This document shows, in pieces, positions 1 to 6,908 of a DNA stretch of 14,161 bases; position 1 is the stretch's first letter; each line of letters opens with the position of its first letter. Origin of the DNA: Burkholderiaceae bacterium (GTDB lineage Bacteria > Pseudomonadota > Gammaproteobacteria > Burkholderiales > Burkholderiaceae_C); contig JAIRRE010000019.1 of the NCBI GenBank assembly GCA_031256125.1, positions 1-14,161 on the forward strand, in the 5' to 3' direction. Position numbers and translations under genes: made by a program. Below the pieces are notes generated by a model. The model worked only from the letters and a program-made list of their open reading frames with translations, was not told the DNA's origin and ran no database searches.

Positions 1-1372
1 CCGAGGCCACCAGCGCCGCGCCGGTTTGCGCCTTGACCAGATTGACCTCGGCCAGTTCCTTGGCCGTGGGCGCGTCCAGCGGACGCCAGGTCACCGTGGT
101 TTGCAGCGCCTGCCCGCCCAGCGCGGGCAGAACGTAGGCGCGCATGACCAATTCATGATGGCGCTCGATCAACGGCGTCAGGTCATGCGCCTGAATGCTC
201 TCCAGTTCCTCGTGGTAGCTGGCCTCTTCATATTCGCCCGTGGCGTTGAACCCCTTGGGCGTGGTGCCCAGCAGCTTGGTGGCCGGTACGTTGGCGGCGG
301 CGGCCACGATCTGGTATTCGGTCATGATGACCGCGTCCAGCTCGGACAGCGAGGTGTCGAACTGCTGGAACTGGTCGCCTTCTTTGTCGCCGAGTTTGAC
401 GCCGTAGTTGTTGCGCGTTTGCACCCACCAATTGAGCCGCTCAATGGCCGCGTCACCCTTGGCGGTGAACTGCGACATGTCGGTCAGCCACAGGTTGGTG
501 CGCTTGCTCATGGCCAGTTCGGGCGCTTCGTTGGCCACGCGCTCGGCGGCATAGACGCGCTCCATGATGAGCTGGGGCACGGGCAGGCCGCCGTACAGGT
601 ACCGGGGCTTGAGCAGGTCGGGCGGCTCTTTGTGCCGGTAAATGATGAGGTGCGAGCGGTGGTAGCGCTTGCCGCTAATCATCCACCAGGTCGGCTCGTA
701 GAAGTGCATCGTGTCCGGGCGCGATGCGGCCGCGCCGTCCAGTTGCGGGGCCGTCCAGTACGGATCGACCTGCACGATGCCCTTGTAGCTGCCCGGCGTT
801 ACGCCGTCGGGGTTGTAGGGCTTTTCGTAGTAGTCCGGGTCGGTGGAGTCAACCCGGAAAAAAGCTATGCGCACGCCAAAGACCCGGCCCATGCGGATGA
901 ATTGCTCCAGGTTCCAGGCAAGCCGCATCTGGCGGTCGTAGCGGCGCAGCAGCTTGACAACATCGGGGTCGATTTCGTCGCCCTCGGCGCTCACGATGTC
1001 GTAGCCGTTGCGGATGGCGTCGCGCCCGGGCATGGAGCAGGCTTTGTCGATTAGCCAGTGCTGGGCCAGCACGGCGCAGAACTGGTGCCCGATAAAGCTC
1101 TGGCTGGAGTACCACTGGGCCAGCGATTCGGACATGGCCGTGGCCTGGAGCGGCATTTTCAGCGCGATGCCATCGCCGCCATCGTCTTGCGCGCTGTTGC
1201 TGGCCGCTACCCGGGGCGCAAGCGCAATTAGCTCTTGCATCTTTTGCAGCGCTATTTCACCGGGCCGCAATGCGTTGTGGGAGGCGGGCATTTCGCCGCT
1301 GAAAAATGAGCGCGCAGCCCTGCGCTGCCCGGCGCTGGGAGCGGCGGGTTTCGGTCTGAACCAGTTGAACAT
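1..1372 (-). CDS. Phage portal protein, DUF1073 / Acb1-family type (3' end outside window)
   Basis: I translated the minus strand from the ATG at 1372-1370 and found 457 uninterrupted codons running off the left edge, so the C-terminus is missing. The protein starts MFNWFRPKP. It has the family's conserved block near residues 80-125 (QWYSSQSFIGHQFCAVLAQHW, then LIDKACSMPGRDAIRNGYDI) and a later stretch around EYQIVAAAANVPATKLLGTTPKGFNATGE. Both are typical of DUF1073 portal proteins, which form the dodecameric DNA gate at the procapsid vertex. Public annotation often calls this family 'anti-CBASS protein Acb1 family', because some members are linked to an Acb1 phosphoesterase domain; that domain would lie outside the window and cannot be judged. 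It begins 4 bp after the terminase large-subunit stop, the standard packaging-module order. The ribosome-binding site is weak (TTGGAT), so coupling to terminase is likely. Confidence 0.88.
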   Translation of the reverse strand, partial: MFNWFRPKPAAPSAGQRRAARSFFSGEMPASHNALRPGEIALQKMQELIALAPRVAASNSAQDDGGDGIALKMPLQATAMSESLAQWYSSQSFIGHQFCAVLAQHWLIDKACSMPGRDAIRNGYDIVSAEGDEIDPDVVKLLRRYDRQMRLAWNLEQFIRMGRVFGVRIAFFRVDSTDPDYYEKPYNPDGVTPGSYKGIVQVDPYWTAPQLDGAAASRPDTMHFYEPTWWMISGKRYHRSHLIIYRHKEPPDLLKPRYLYGGLPVPQLIMERVYAAERVANEAPELAMSKRTNLWLTDMSQFTAKGDAAIERLNWWVQTRNNYGVKLGDKEGDQFQQFDTSLSELDAVIMTEYQIVAAAANVPATKLLGTTPKGFNATGEYEEASYHEELESIQAHDLTPLIERHHELVMRAYVLPALGGQALQTTVTWRPLDAPTAKELAEVNLVKAQTGAALVAS

Positions 1373-1375
1373 GGG

Positions 1376-2752
1376 TTATCCAAAAAACGATCTTGGCCGG
1401 TCGATCAATTCGGCAAAGGCGCGCGAGAGCGCGTCAATCTGGTCATCGTGCGTGCCGTTGGGGAACATGCGCATTTCGTCTATCAATCCATCGTTCCACG
1501 CGCCGCGCAGCATCAGCGCGTTGCCCACGTTGATTTGCGCGGCCAGCGGCTCGGCGCGGGTAATCTTGTCGCCCGATTCGGGCGATGTGGTCACCCGGTA
1601 ACCGGCAAGCTTGCGCGTGAGGTACAGCGCCTGCGTTTTTCCCGCCTGTCCCGGGTCTTGGGGCAAGCTCACGCGCACGGCGCGGCCATCGCGTGCGGCG
1701 GTGTTGGCCAGCGCCGCATCGCGCTCGTCGGGGCCGCCGCGCAGCCGCACCATGTCGGCGATGACGATGCGCCCGTCGGCCAGCTTGCCCAGCTTGGCCC
1801 CGGCGGTGTAGTCGCCATCAACCGATGCGGCCAAGTCCCAGCCGCGCACCCACTGAATGGTCCCGGCGGGCAGCGCATCGACCACAGTAATGGCGTCCGG
1901 CTTGATGATGCCGCCTTCGGGCGGCGCGGGCCGCTGCAAATACTGACCGGCGAATACGTAGGGCGCGGCGCGCTCCATGCGGCGCAAGTCTTCGAGCGTG
2001 TGCTTTTCGGGCCAGAGCGCCGCGCCGTCGGCGGTGATGGCGGGCAGACAGACATGATCCCACGCTTCGCCATTTCCGCCGCCCAGCAGCCAGCCCGATA
2101 GATCGCGCTCATGCAGGCGCTGCATGATGAGGATGATGGGCGTATCCGGGCTGTTCTTGCGGCTCTCAACCGTATTCTGGAACCAATCAATGACTCCCTG
2201 CCGGATCACGTCGGAGCGCGCTTCGTCTGCTTTATGAACGTCGTCGAGGATTAGTGCCCCGGAAAACCCCTCACGGTGTTTGCCCGCGCCGAAGCCGGTA
2301 ATGGTTCCCCCCGCTCCAGTCGCATACATGACACCTTGACTTGTGGTCGTCCAGTGACTTTTGGCGTCCGAGGCCAGCTTGCAGCCGGGGAATATCGCCT
2401 GATACGCCTCATGCTGCACCAGCGCGCGCACCGCAGCGCTGTTGTTGACAGCCAGCGGCGCGGCGTATGACGCATGAATGAACTCGGCATCTGGCACTTG
2501 CCCCATCGCCCAGGCGATGAAGTTGACCACCGCCAGCTCGGTTTTGGAGTAGCGCGGCGGGATGTTGATGATGAGTCGCTTGCACTGCCCGCGAAACACC
2601 CGCATCAGCGCATCGCACACCGCTTTGTGGTGCGGCCCGCGCAGCCAGCGGTAACCGCGCCGCTGCGCGAACATCCAGCGGGCGAAAAAGTACAGATCGG
2701 CGCGCGCCATCTCGGCGGCGGCAAACTGTTCCTCGGCACTGTAGTCGCGCAT
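1376..2752 (-). CDS. Terminase large subunit (packaging ATPase and nuclease)
   Basis: 458 residues. This is the motor that pumps phage DNA into the procapsid through the portal and cuts the concatemer. Visible motifs are a Walker A-type loop PPRYSKTE at residues 65-72, a Walker B ALILDD ending at residue 171, an RNase H-like nuclease start WDLAAS near 305-310, and the C-terminal nuclease acid motif HDDQIDA at 435-441. Order and spacing fit the two-domain ATPase plus nuclease layout, and the length is normal for the shorter gp17-like terminases. The start has GAGGTG five bases upstream, inside the end of the small-subunit gene. It lies between the small subunit and the portal. It looks intact. 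Confidence 0.95.
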   Translation of the reverse strand: MRDYSAEEQFAAAEMARADLYFFARWMFAQRRGYRWLRGPHHKAVCDALMRVFRGQCKRLIINIPPRYSKTELAVVNFIAWAMGQVPDAEFIHASYAAPLAVNNSAAVRALVQHEAYQAIFPGCKLASDAKSHWTTTSQGVMYATGAGGTITGFGAGKHREGFSGALILDDVHKADEARSDVIRQGVIDWFQNTVESRKNSPDTPIILIMQRLHERDLSGWLLGGGNGEAWDHVCLPAITADGAALWPEKHTLEDLRRMERAAPYVFAGQYLQRPAPPEGGIIKPDAITVVDALPAGTIQWVRGWDLAASVDGDYTAGAKLGKLADGRIVIADMVRLRGGPDERDAALANTAARDGRAVRVSLPQDPGQAGKTQALYLTRKLAGYRVTTSPESGDKITRAEPLAAQINVGNALMLRGAWNDGLIDEMRMFPNGTHDDQIDALSRAFAELIDRPRSFFG

Positions 2753-2754
2753 GG

Positions 2755-3186
2755 CTACACCTCATCAGCGATGGTGCGGGCGATCTTCTCGAACTGCGCC
2801 GCTGTCATGTTCACGTTCTGAATAGGGCCACCACCGTTTCCGGTTAGCTCCACCCGCTGGGGCGCATCGCGCCAGTCGGCGCGCGTCTTGAGCCAGAAGA
2901 TCATGCTGGCGGTATCGCCAGCAGTAGCCTTTTTGTACAGCGTTTGCGCTACTTTGACATTGGACAGCATCAGACCGTTATCGAGTTCAGTGCCGAAATA
3001 CTTGCGCAACGTCGGCTCGCTGATAGGCTTGCCGTGGCTGGTTTTAATGAACCGGCAAACATCGGCGTGGCGCATCCCGAATGCGACCAGTTGGCTGACC
3101 AATTCACGCTGTTCGTCGCTGGGTTTGAAGCTGGAACGTCCCGATCCGGTGCGCTTTCCGCCAGATTTTGTTTTAGTGCCGGGCAT
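2755..3186 (-). CDS. Terminase small subunit-like DNA-binding protein
   Basis: 143 residues, with a basic Ser/Gly/Lys-rich N-terminus followed by a helix-turn-helix-like segment (about residues 24-70: SDEQRELVSQLVAFGMRHAD, then VCRFIKTSHGKPISEPTLRKYF). The middle part contains KATAGDTASMIFWLKTRADW, a pattern common in small phage proteins directly upstream of terminase large subunits. Such proteins recognise the packaging site and load the large subunit. The function here rests on position plus the HTH; there is no catalytic signature. The stop is 2 bp from the large-subunit start. The ribosome-binding site (AAGTAG) is weak, and the gene starts only 64 bp from a divergent plus-strand gene. 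Confidence 0.75.
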   Translation of the reverse strand: MPGTKTKSGGKRTGSGRSSFKPSDEQRELVSQLVAFGMRHADVCRFIKTSHGKPISEPTLRKYFGTELDNGLMLSNVKVAQTLYKKATAGDTASMIFWLKTRADWRDAPQRVELTGNGGGPIQNVNMTAAQFEKIARTIADEV

Positions 3187-3250
3187 GATCTACTTGCATT
3201 TTTTGTGAAGTGCGCCGGGCGCTGGTCGATAAAGTAAGGGAGTTACAGAC

Positions 3251-3655
3251 ATGAGCGAAATCAAAAGCATTCCCCGCATCGTTCCGCCGTGGCCGTTCGA
3301 GGCTTACGCGCACACTATCACTCCACTTTCCGAAGCTGATGGTGGCGGCTACCTGATTACCTTCCCCGATCTTCCCGGCTGCATGTCCGACGGGGAAACG
3401 GAAGCCGAAGCGGTGGCCAACGGGCGCGATGCGTTTATCGGCGTGGTATCCGCCTTGGCCGACATGGGGCGGGAGATTCCCGCACCGTCGTTCAACCCAC
3501 AGGATGGTGTCGTGCCGAGCGCGTCCGGCAAGTTCATCATTCGTGCTCCCAAGACGATGCACGCCCGGCTTACTACACGCGCCAAGGCCGAAGGGGTGTC
3601 CCTCAACACGATGGTGCTGACGCTGCTCGCCGAGGGGTTGGGGACGGCCCGGTAA
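3251..3655 (+). CDS. Orphan HicB-family antitoxin with RHH-type C-terminus
   Basis: 134 residues. The N-terminal half has the HicB fold signature: a partly degraded RNase H-like domain with ITPLSEADGGGYLITFPDLP followed by GCMSDGETEAEAVANGRDA. The C-terminal half (about residues 95-134, KFIIRAPKTMHARLTTRAKA then EGVSLNTMVLTLLAEGL) looks like a ribbon-helix-helix DNA-binding domain. HicB proteins bind and neutralise the HicA mRNA-cleaving toxin and repress their own operon. A good ribosome-binding site (GGGAG, 8 bases before ATG) fixes the start. No HicA-sized reading frame exists in the 64 bp upstream or the 37 bp downstream, so this copy has no partner here. It is transcribed against the packaging operon between terS and the Cys-rich gene, like a moron. 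It could serve only as a transcriptional regulator. Confidence 0.85.
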   Translation: MSEIKSIPRIVPPWPFEAYAHTITPLSEADGGGYLITFPDLPGCMSDGETEAEAVANGRDAFIGVVSALADMGREIPAPSFNPQDGVVPSASGKFIIRAPKTMHARLTTRAKAEGVSLNTMVLTLLAEGLGTAR

Positions 3656-3692
3656 TAACGCGCCCGCGTCATCTCCCGGCCGCCCCTTGCGC

Positions 3693-4034
3693 TTATGCTG
3701 GTTCCAGCATTTCGTCCACGTGGCGCGTGAGCAGCGTCAGGCCCTTGGGGGTGACGCGGACTTGTTGCAGCGTGCTGTTCGATCCGTCGGCGTGGTAAAG
3801 GGTGACAGGGTGCAGCGACAAAAAACCGTCTTTAATTGCCTCGGGGTTCACCGCCAAGTCCCTGGAATGCGCGGTAAACGGGTTGTGCCCGGTAATGGCG
3901 TCGGTTTTCTTGTCAGGCTCGTGCTGGTAATAGTCGCACCAGTCATCCGGGCGGGTCGAGGTAAAGCAGTCCGCACACTCGCCGCTTTGCCATGTCTGGC
4001 ATGTTGCGCAGGCTTTTGAGGTGATTGCCGCCAT
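3693..4034 (-). CDS. Cys-rich phage protein of unknown function
   Basis: 113 residues from the ATG at 4034-4032. I chose this start because its A is shared with the stop of the upstream gene (TAATG) and GGAGGTG lies five bases before it; an in-frame start 21 bp upstream lies inside the preceding gene. The N-terminal 40 residues carry five cysteines (CATC, CADC and one further Cys), suggesting a small zinc-binding knuckle. The C-terminus (VRVTPKGLTLLTRHV) resembles the last segment of the neighbouring Rha/KilA-C gene (CHITQKGLAKLAEHF), so it may carry a shortened wing of the same antirepressor C-terminal domain. The tight coupling suggests co-translation with the antirepressor. I do not recognise a named family. 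Confidence 0.7.
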   Translation of the reverse strand: MAAITSKACATCQTWQSGECADCFTSTRPDDWCDYYQHEPDKKTDAITGHNPFTAHSRDLAVNPEAIKDGFLSLHPVTLYHADGSNSTLQQVRVTPKGLTLLTRHVDEMLEPA

Positions 4035-4831
4035 TACGCCACCTCCGCCGCGCAAAAATGCTCAGCCAGCTTTGCCAGGCCCTTTTGCGTGATATGGCAA
4101 TACGGCTTGATGCACTCCTGCCCGGTAGTGTTGTCGGTGTAACGCGCTTCCTTGTAGGTCAGATACCCGGCGCGAATGGCGCTTTGGTAGGGCACCCAGC
4201 TACCGTTTTGGCGGTAAATCCAGCCGATTTGCACCATGTGGCGCGCAAGGGTATCGCGCTTGACGCCCAGCGGCTTTGTAGCTTGCGTTAACGTAAGGTC
4301 GGACGGCGCGGCACTGATGGCTGCCAGGGCAGCAACCGCCGGGGCCTGTTCTTTTACCTTGGCCTCCAGCGCCAACACCTTTTCGGTGTAACCGAGCAGC
4401 GTGGAGCGCAGCCATGCCGGGTCGTTCAGTTGTACAACGGGCTTGTCCGCCGATTCTTCAAGTTGCTGCCAGCGGTCAACCAACTGCGCCGTGAATTCGG
4501 GCGACAACTGCGCCACGATGACGTAGCTGTCGCGCTTGCCGACGCGATAAGCCTTGATCGTTTTCGGTCCAGGCCCAGGATTGGAGACTTCCTCAATTTG
4601 AGGAAGTGTGATGGTGCCGCGCTCAACCAGTGTTTCGATGGTGCGCCGCACATTGTCATGTCGCAAATTCACTACATCGGCAATATCCAAACTGCTCATA
4701 GTGAGCGGTTCTTTGAAGGGGGCCGGTTCAATCATCTGAATCGGCAGGGTCAGACTGGTGGCTTGGGTCATGATTAAGCCTCCTTGCGGTTGCTGGGATG
4801 AGAGGGGGGTAACAGGGATTGGGGCGTTCAT
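4034..4831 (-). CDS. Rha-family regulator with KilA-C antirepressor domain
   Basis: 265 residues from the ATG at 4831, or 245 from the ATG at 4771. The Rha domain (about residues 42-128) runs from MSSLDIADVVNLRHDNVRRT through YVIVAQLSPEFTAQLVDRW. The C-terminal part (about 175-260; LTQATKPLGVKRDTLARHMV, then IGWIYRQNGSWVPYQSAI and YCHITQKGLAKLAEHF) matches the phage antirepressor KilA-C/ANT pattern. Such proteins interfere with lysogeny repressors or act as phage regulators; the target here is unknown. The first start overlaps the upstream stop as ATGA and has GGAG seven bases away. The second has an even better site (AAGGAGG, 7 bases). Two products are therefore possible, differing by a 20-residue proline/glutamine-rich leader. 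Confidence 0.85.
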   Translation of the reverse strand: MNAPIPVTPLSSQQPQGGLIMTQATSLTLPIQMIEPAPFKEPLTMSSLDIADVVNLRHDNVRRTIETLVERGTITLPQIEEVSNPGPGPKTIKAYRVGKRDSYVIVAQLSPEFTAQLVDRWQQLEESADKPVVQLNDPAWLRSTLLGYTEKVLALEAKVKEQAPAVAALAAISAAPSDLTLTQATKPLGVKRDTLARHMVQIGWIYRQNGSWVPYQSAIRAGYLTYKEARYTDNTTGQECIKPYCHITQKGLAKLAEHFCAAEVA

Positions 4832-5274
4832 GCTGCGGCTCCTTCGAGTTCAGCTTCTTCTTCGTCCTCGGCTGCGCGGGTTGCTGCGATGCGGTCATAG
4901 CGGTTCTGCACCGCCTGAAGAACATCCCAGTGGTTTTCGCGCGCAATGGCGCGCTGCAAGATCACTTCGAGCGCAGACCAGAACCCCACTTCGTAGCCGT
5001 GCATGGCGGTTCCGTGCGGATGCGCGGCCATGTCCTGCACGAGCCTGCCGATGATGTTTGAGCCAACCCAGAACGGGTTGTCCTTGAGGTACTGGAGAAG
5101 ATCACCGGCGAACTGGAGTCCGGCGTTGCAAGCGGCACCGTAGTCGTCGGTCTGTGGGACGTTCCAGAAGCTACGGCGCGTTTTGCGCGGCGCAACTTTT
5201 ACGTCGGCGACGAAGGGTAAAACGGTAAGGGGCGCAGGGCCGCGACGAAAGTCTCGGCGGACGAGGTTTGCCAT
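4828..5274 (-). CDS. Uncharacterised phage protein
   Basis: 148 residues. It has a basic N-terminus, a central segment (FWNVPQTDDYGAACNAGLQF, then LLQYLKDNPFWVGSNIIGRL) and an acidic Ala/Glu-rich tail (EDEEEAELEGAAA). No transmembrane helix or signal peptide is apparent. The ribosome-binding site TAGGAG lies six bases before the ATG. It is the first gene after a long structured leader that carries a promoter and a terminator, and its stop overlaps the antirepressor start as ATGA, so it heads the antirepressor, Cys-rich protein and terminase operon. The composition and position suggest a conserved phage accessory protein. I do not recognise a function. Confidence 0.75.
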   Translation of the reverse strand: MANLVRRDFRRGPAPLTVLPFVADVKVAPRKTRRSFWNVPQTDDYGAACNAGLQFAGDLLQYLKDNPFWVGSNIIGRLVQDMAAHPHGTAMHGYEVGFWSALEVILQRAIARENHWDVLQAVQNRYDRIAATRAAEDEEEAELEGAAA

Positions 5275-5291
5275 GATTGGCTCCTATTCAA

Positions 5292-5336
5292 CAGGTTGCA
5301 AACCTGCCAGCCCTCCCTTCCAAGAGAGGGTGGCAG
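5292..5336. repeat. Two adjoining hairpins in the leader of the 5274 gene
   Basis: CAGGTT-gca-AACCTG (5292-5306) is a perfect 6-bp inverted repeat. It shares its last three bases with a larger one, CTGCCA-g-CCCTC paired with GAGGG-TGGCAG (5304-5336; 11 pairs with one bulge). Because they overlap, they could form alternative RNA structures 18 to 62 bases upstream of the start codon. Confidence 0.5.
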
Positions 5337-5492
5337 ACCGTGCGGGTTGGAAGACCGGGAATAGGAACCGGCACACCCTTGCGAGTGTCCCGCACGGCCC
5401 GCCAAAAAGGAAGCCGTGCCCGCGCCAGCACAGGGCCGCACGCGGGTTTTCGGGGAAGCCGCCTAAAGAAGAAAAGGCGGCCAGGAGACAAC

Positions 5493-5522
5493 AAAAAACC
5501 CGCCAAGATCGCTCCGGGCGGG
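5493..5522 (-). terminator. Intrinsic (rho-independent) terminator
   Basis: On the minus strand the stem CCCGCC, a 12-base loop and GGCGGG are followed directly by six T residues (5498-5493). It is 100 bp beyond the hicB stop and 52 bp downstream of the -10 box of the promoter at 5575-5604, so it could end hicAB transcripts, attenuate the leader transcript, or both. Confidence 0.75.
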
Positions 5523-5574
5523 CTGCTGAATTTGCAATACTTGCCTTGGATACAAGTTTTCCAAGTCTGGGGAA

Positions 5575-5604
5575 ATATTACCACAACTGATTCACGGCTG
5601 TCAA
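5575..5604 (-). promoter_or_regulatory. Sigma70-type promoter, candidate late promoter (pR'-like)
   Basis: On the minus strand there is a perfect -35 TTGACA (5604-5599), an 18-bp spacer and TAATAT (5580-5575) as the -10 box. The start site would be near 5568. It lies just after the hicB stop and points at the unknown gene, the antirepressor and the packaging genes, with the intrinsic terminator in between. Confidence 0.6.
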
Positions 5605-5622
5605 CTTATGCCTGTTGTGCCA

Positions 5623-6039
5623 TTACGCTAGCGATAGCACCAAGCGCTTTCCTAAGGCAGCAGCGGCGCGGTCAAGCGCCCGCAGAGTCGGCCAATGCCC
5701 TGGATCTTCCAACCGCCGGGCAACGTCCCATGATGTCTCCAGCGCACGCGCCAGTTGCGCATAGCTCATATCACCGCGCGCAGCGCGCATGAGCAGCGCG
5801 GCCTGCGTTTTGGCGTCCGGTGCAATGCTGTAGGTGTCTGTTTTACCCAGGCTGGGCACAGGAATGTCCTTGTCATTATCGAGCCGCCAGGCCAGCATCG
5901 CAGACAGCACCTCGCTGGCATTGAACAGCGCTTCCTCCATCGTCTGGCCTTCGGTGAAGGTATCAGGCAGGTCAATGAATTGCACGAAAAACGCGCCGCT
6001 GTCATCGCGTGTGATGGTTGCGGGGTAAAGAATTTCCAT
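5623..6039 (-). CDS. hicB: HicB antitoxin, HTH type
   Basis: 138 residues from the ATG at 6039-6037, which has GAGG seven bases upstream; a GTG two codons earlier is a weaker choice. The N-terminal domain begins MEILYPATITRDDSGAFFVQ and continues FIDLPDTFTEGQTMEEALFN, the HicB antitoxin fold. A C-terminal Xre-like HTH (about residues 90-115, GDMSYAQLARALETSWDVAR) would bind the operon's operator. HicB neutralises the HicA mRNA interferase and autorepresses. It directly follows hicA, 12 bp after that gene's ancestral stop, in the usual toxin-first order. The gene is intact although its toxin partner is frameshifted. Confidence 0.93.
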   Translation of the reverse strand: MEILYPATITRDDSGAFFVQFIDLPDTFTEGQTMEEALFNASEVLSAMLAWRLDNDKDIPVPSLGKTDTYSIAPDAKTQAALLMRAARGDMSYAQLARALETSWDVARRLEDPGHWPTLRALDRAAAALGKRLVLSLA

Positions 6040-6051
6040 GTCCACACCTCA

Positions 6052-6236
6052 TTATTTGAGCTTGACGCCAGACTGTCGCGCAATCGCGGCCAGTAACCAG
6101 CGCCAATATCCTGTTTGCCATGCACGGGTACCGGCACAGCCACGCCCGCCTTAACCATAATGTGGTGGCTGCCTTGTACCCGGTCTAGCGTCCAACCGGC
6201 GGCCTTGAGCTTGGCTATGACCTGTTTCCCATCCAT
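6052..6236 (-). pseudogene. hicA: hicA mRNA-interferase toxin, disrupted by a one-base frameshift
   Basis: The start MDGKQVIAKLKAAGWTLDRV followed by QGSHHIMVKAG is a clear HicA double-stranded-RNA-binding-like toxin, with the conserved catalytic His at residue 24 (GSHH). After residue 47 (KQDIGAG) the frame departs from the family. In the other frame, from 6093, the expected ending LAAIARQSGVKLK is followed by TAA at 6054-6052. Only two bases (6095-6094) lie between the two matching blocks where three are needed, so one base appears deleted. Restoring it gives 61 residues, the usual HicA length. As sequenced, the frame runs on to about 5766, through hicB sequence in the wrong register. A base-calling error in this spot is the main alternative. 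Confidence 0.82.
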
Positions 6237-6243
6237 AGCCGTA

Positions 6244-6263
6244 ATTATAGTAAAAAAACTATA
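6244..6263 (-). promoter_or_regulatory. hicAB -10 box and overlapping operator-like palindrome
   Basis: A perfect TATAAT (minus strand, 6249-6244) lies 7 bp before the hicA start codon. It overlaps an inverted repeat, TATAGT-6 nt-ACTATA (6246-6263), in a strongly AT-rich stretch unlike the surroundings. A -35 box at standard spacing is poor. Because the -10 is so close to the ATG, any hicA mRNA would be nearly leaderless. HicB autorepression through this site is the natural reading. Confidence 0.5.
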
Positions 6264-6296
6264 TCAATAAAACAACATTTCCAATAACCATACAGT

Positions 6297-6908
6297 TCAG
6301 TCGGTTTTATCCCCCACCAACCCCTGCTGCTCGAACATCGGCTGTAGCCGTTTTATGGCGCGATTGAGCAATGCGCGCCCGGTAAAGCGGATGCGCTTCA
6401 TGTCGCGGCAAACCGTGGATTGCGACAACCCGAACTCATTTGCAATCGTGCGCTGCGATAAAAACTCCCGCTGCTTCTTTTCTCCAAACACGCCCCAGGC
6501 CATCGCAAGCGTCGGATCATCGCCCTGGATCGACAGCAGCGGCATGCAGTAATTACGCACCCCTTCTATGCCCTGCGCTTTGCACGGCTGTCCGTTGCGC
6601 CCGTAGCGCGCCTTGACGGCGCCCGCTTCCGGCGCGGTCAAATGATGCTCCACGGCGGCGCGCACGATGGCGCACTGCGCGCGCTTTTCCAGCGGCGTCA
6701 GCTGGCCAAACCGAATCGTCCCCGGCTCGGTATAGGCGGGGGCCAACCCGGCCAACTGGCGCAGCCGCTCCAGCACGATACCCGTGGGGCTTTGCTGCAA
6801 AACCGGCGCGCCCTCCATGATGTAGGAAAAAAACAGCGCTGACTCGATGCACTGGAATATCGGCGGATCAACGGATGTGGTATTCATTCGCGCTCCTCGT
6901 ACATCCAT
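6297..6908 (-). CDS. HTH protein in the position of late antiterminator Q
   Basis: 203 residues from the ATG at 6908 (TGATG overlap with rusA), or 196 from the ATG at 6887, which has the better ribosome-binding site (GGAG, 5 bases). The C-terminal third has a clear helix-turn-helix, FLSQRTIANEFGLSQSTVCR, followed by basic DMKRIRFTGRALLNRAIKR. The middle part (LTPLEKRAQCAIVRAAVEHH) is mostly helical. In lambdoid phages the gene directly after rusA or its equivalents is usually Q, which lets RNA polymerase pass the terminator downstream of the late promoter. A promoter-terminator pair lies 700 bp downstream here. I do not recognise the sequence as a named Q family, so the role is positional inference. 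A sigma-like or repressor role is also possible. Confidence 0.6.
   Translation of the reverse strand: MDVRGARMNTTSVDPPIFQCIESALFFSYIMEGAPVLQQSPTGIVLERLRQLAGLAPAYTEPGTIRFGQLTPLEKRAQCAIVRAAVEHHLTAPEAGAVKARYGRNGQPCKAQGIEGVRNYCMPLLSIQGDDPTLAMAWGVFGEKKQREFLSQRTIANEFGLSQSTVCRDMKRIRFTGRALLNRAIKRLQPMFEQQGLVGDKTD

Larger units (their letters stand above)
5275..5622 (-). other. Noncoding leader between hicB and the late/regulatory operon
   Basis: This 348-bp stretch holds no convincing gene. The reading frames that cross it are rich in Arg, Pro and Gly, lack ribosome-binding sites and run through the promoter and terminator. Read on the minus strand it contains, in order, a sigma70-type promoter, an intrinsic terminator, a hairpin with GCCGCC/GGCGGC arms (5458-5481) and two adjoining inverted repeats just before the first gene. 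I interpret it as a regulated 5' leader. Confidence 0.6.

Noticed and set aside
26..1054. Long plus-strand open frame (342 codons)
   Set aside because: It is antisense to the portal gene, which has a full family-like sequence on the minus strand. The frame is open because of the GC-rich third positions of the real gene.
3187..3250. Promoter for the orphan hicB
   Set aside because: TTGTGA followed by TCGATA at 17 bp is too weak to list.
5288..5584. 98-codon minus-strand frame in the leader, starting near the promoter
   Set aside because: It covers the terminator and hairpins, has no ribosome-binding site and low-complexity composition. A leader peptide is possible but unsupported.
5277..5792. 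Plus-strand frames across the noncoding leader and hicB
   Set aside because: They run through the terminator and promoter and antisense to hicB. They have no ribosome-binding site and Arg/Pro-rich shadow composition.
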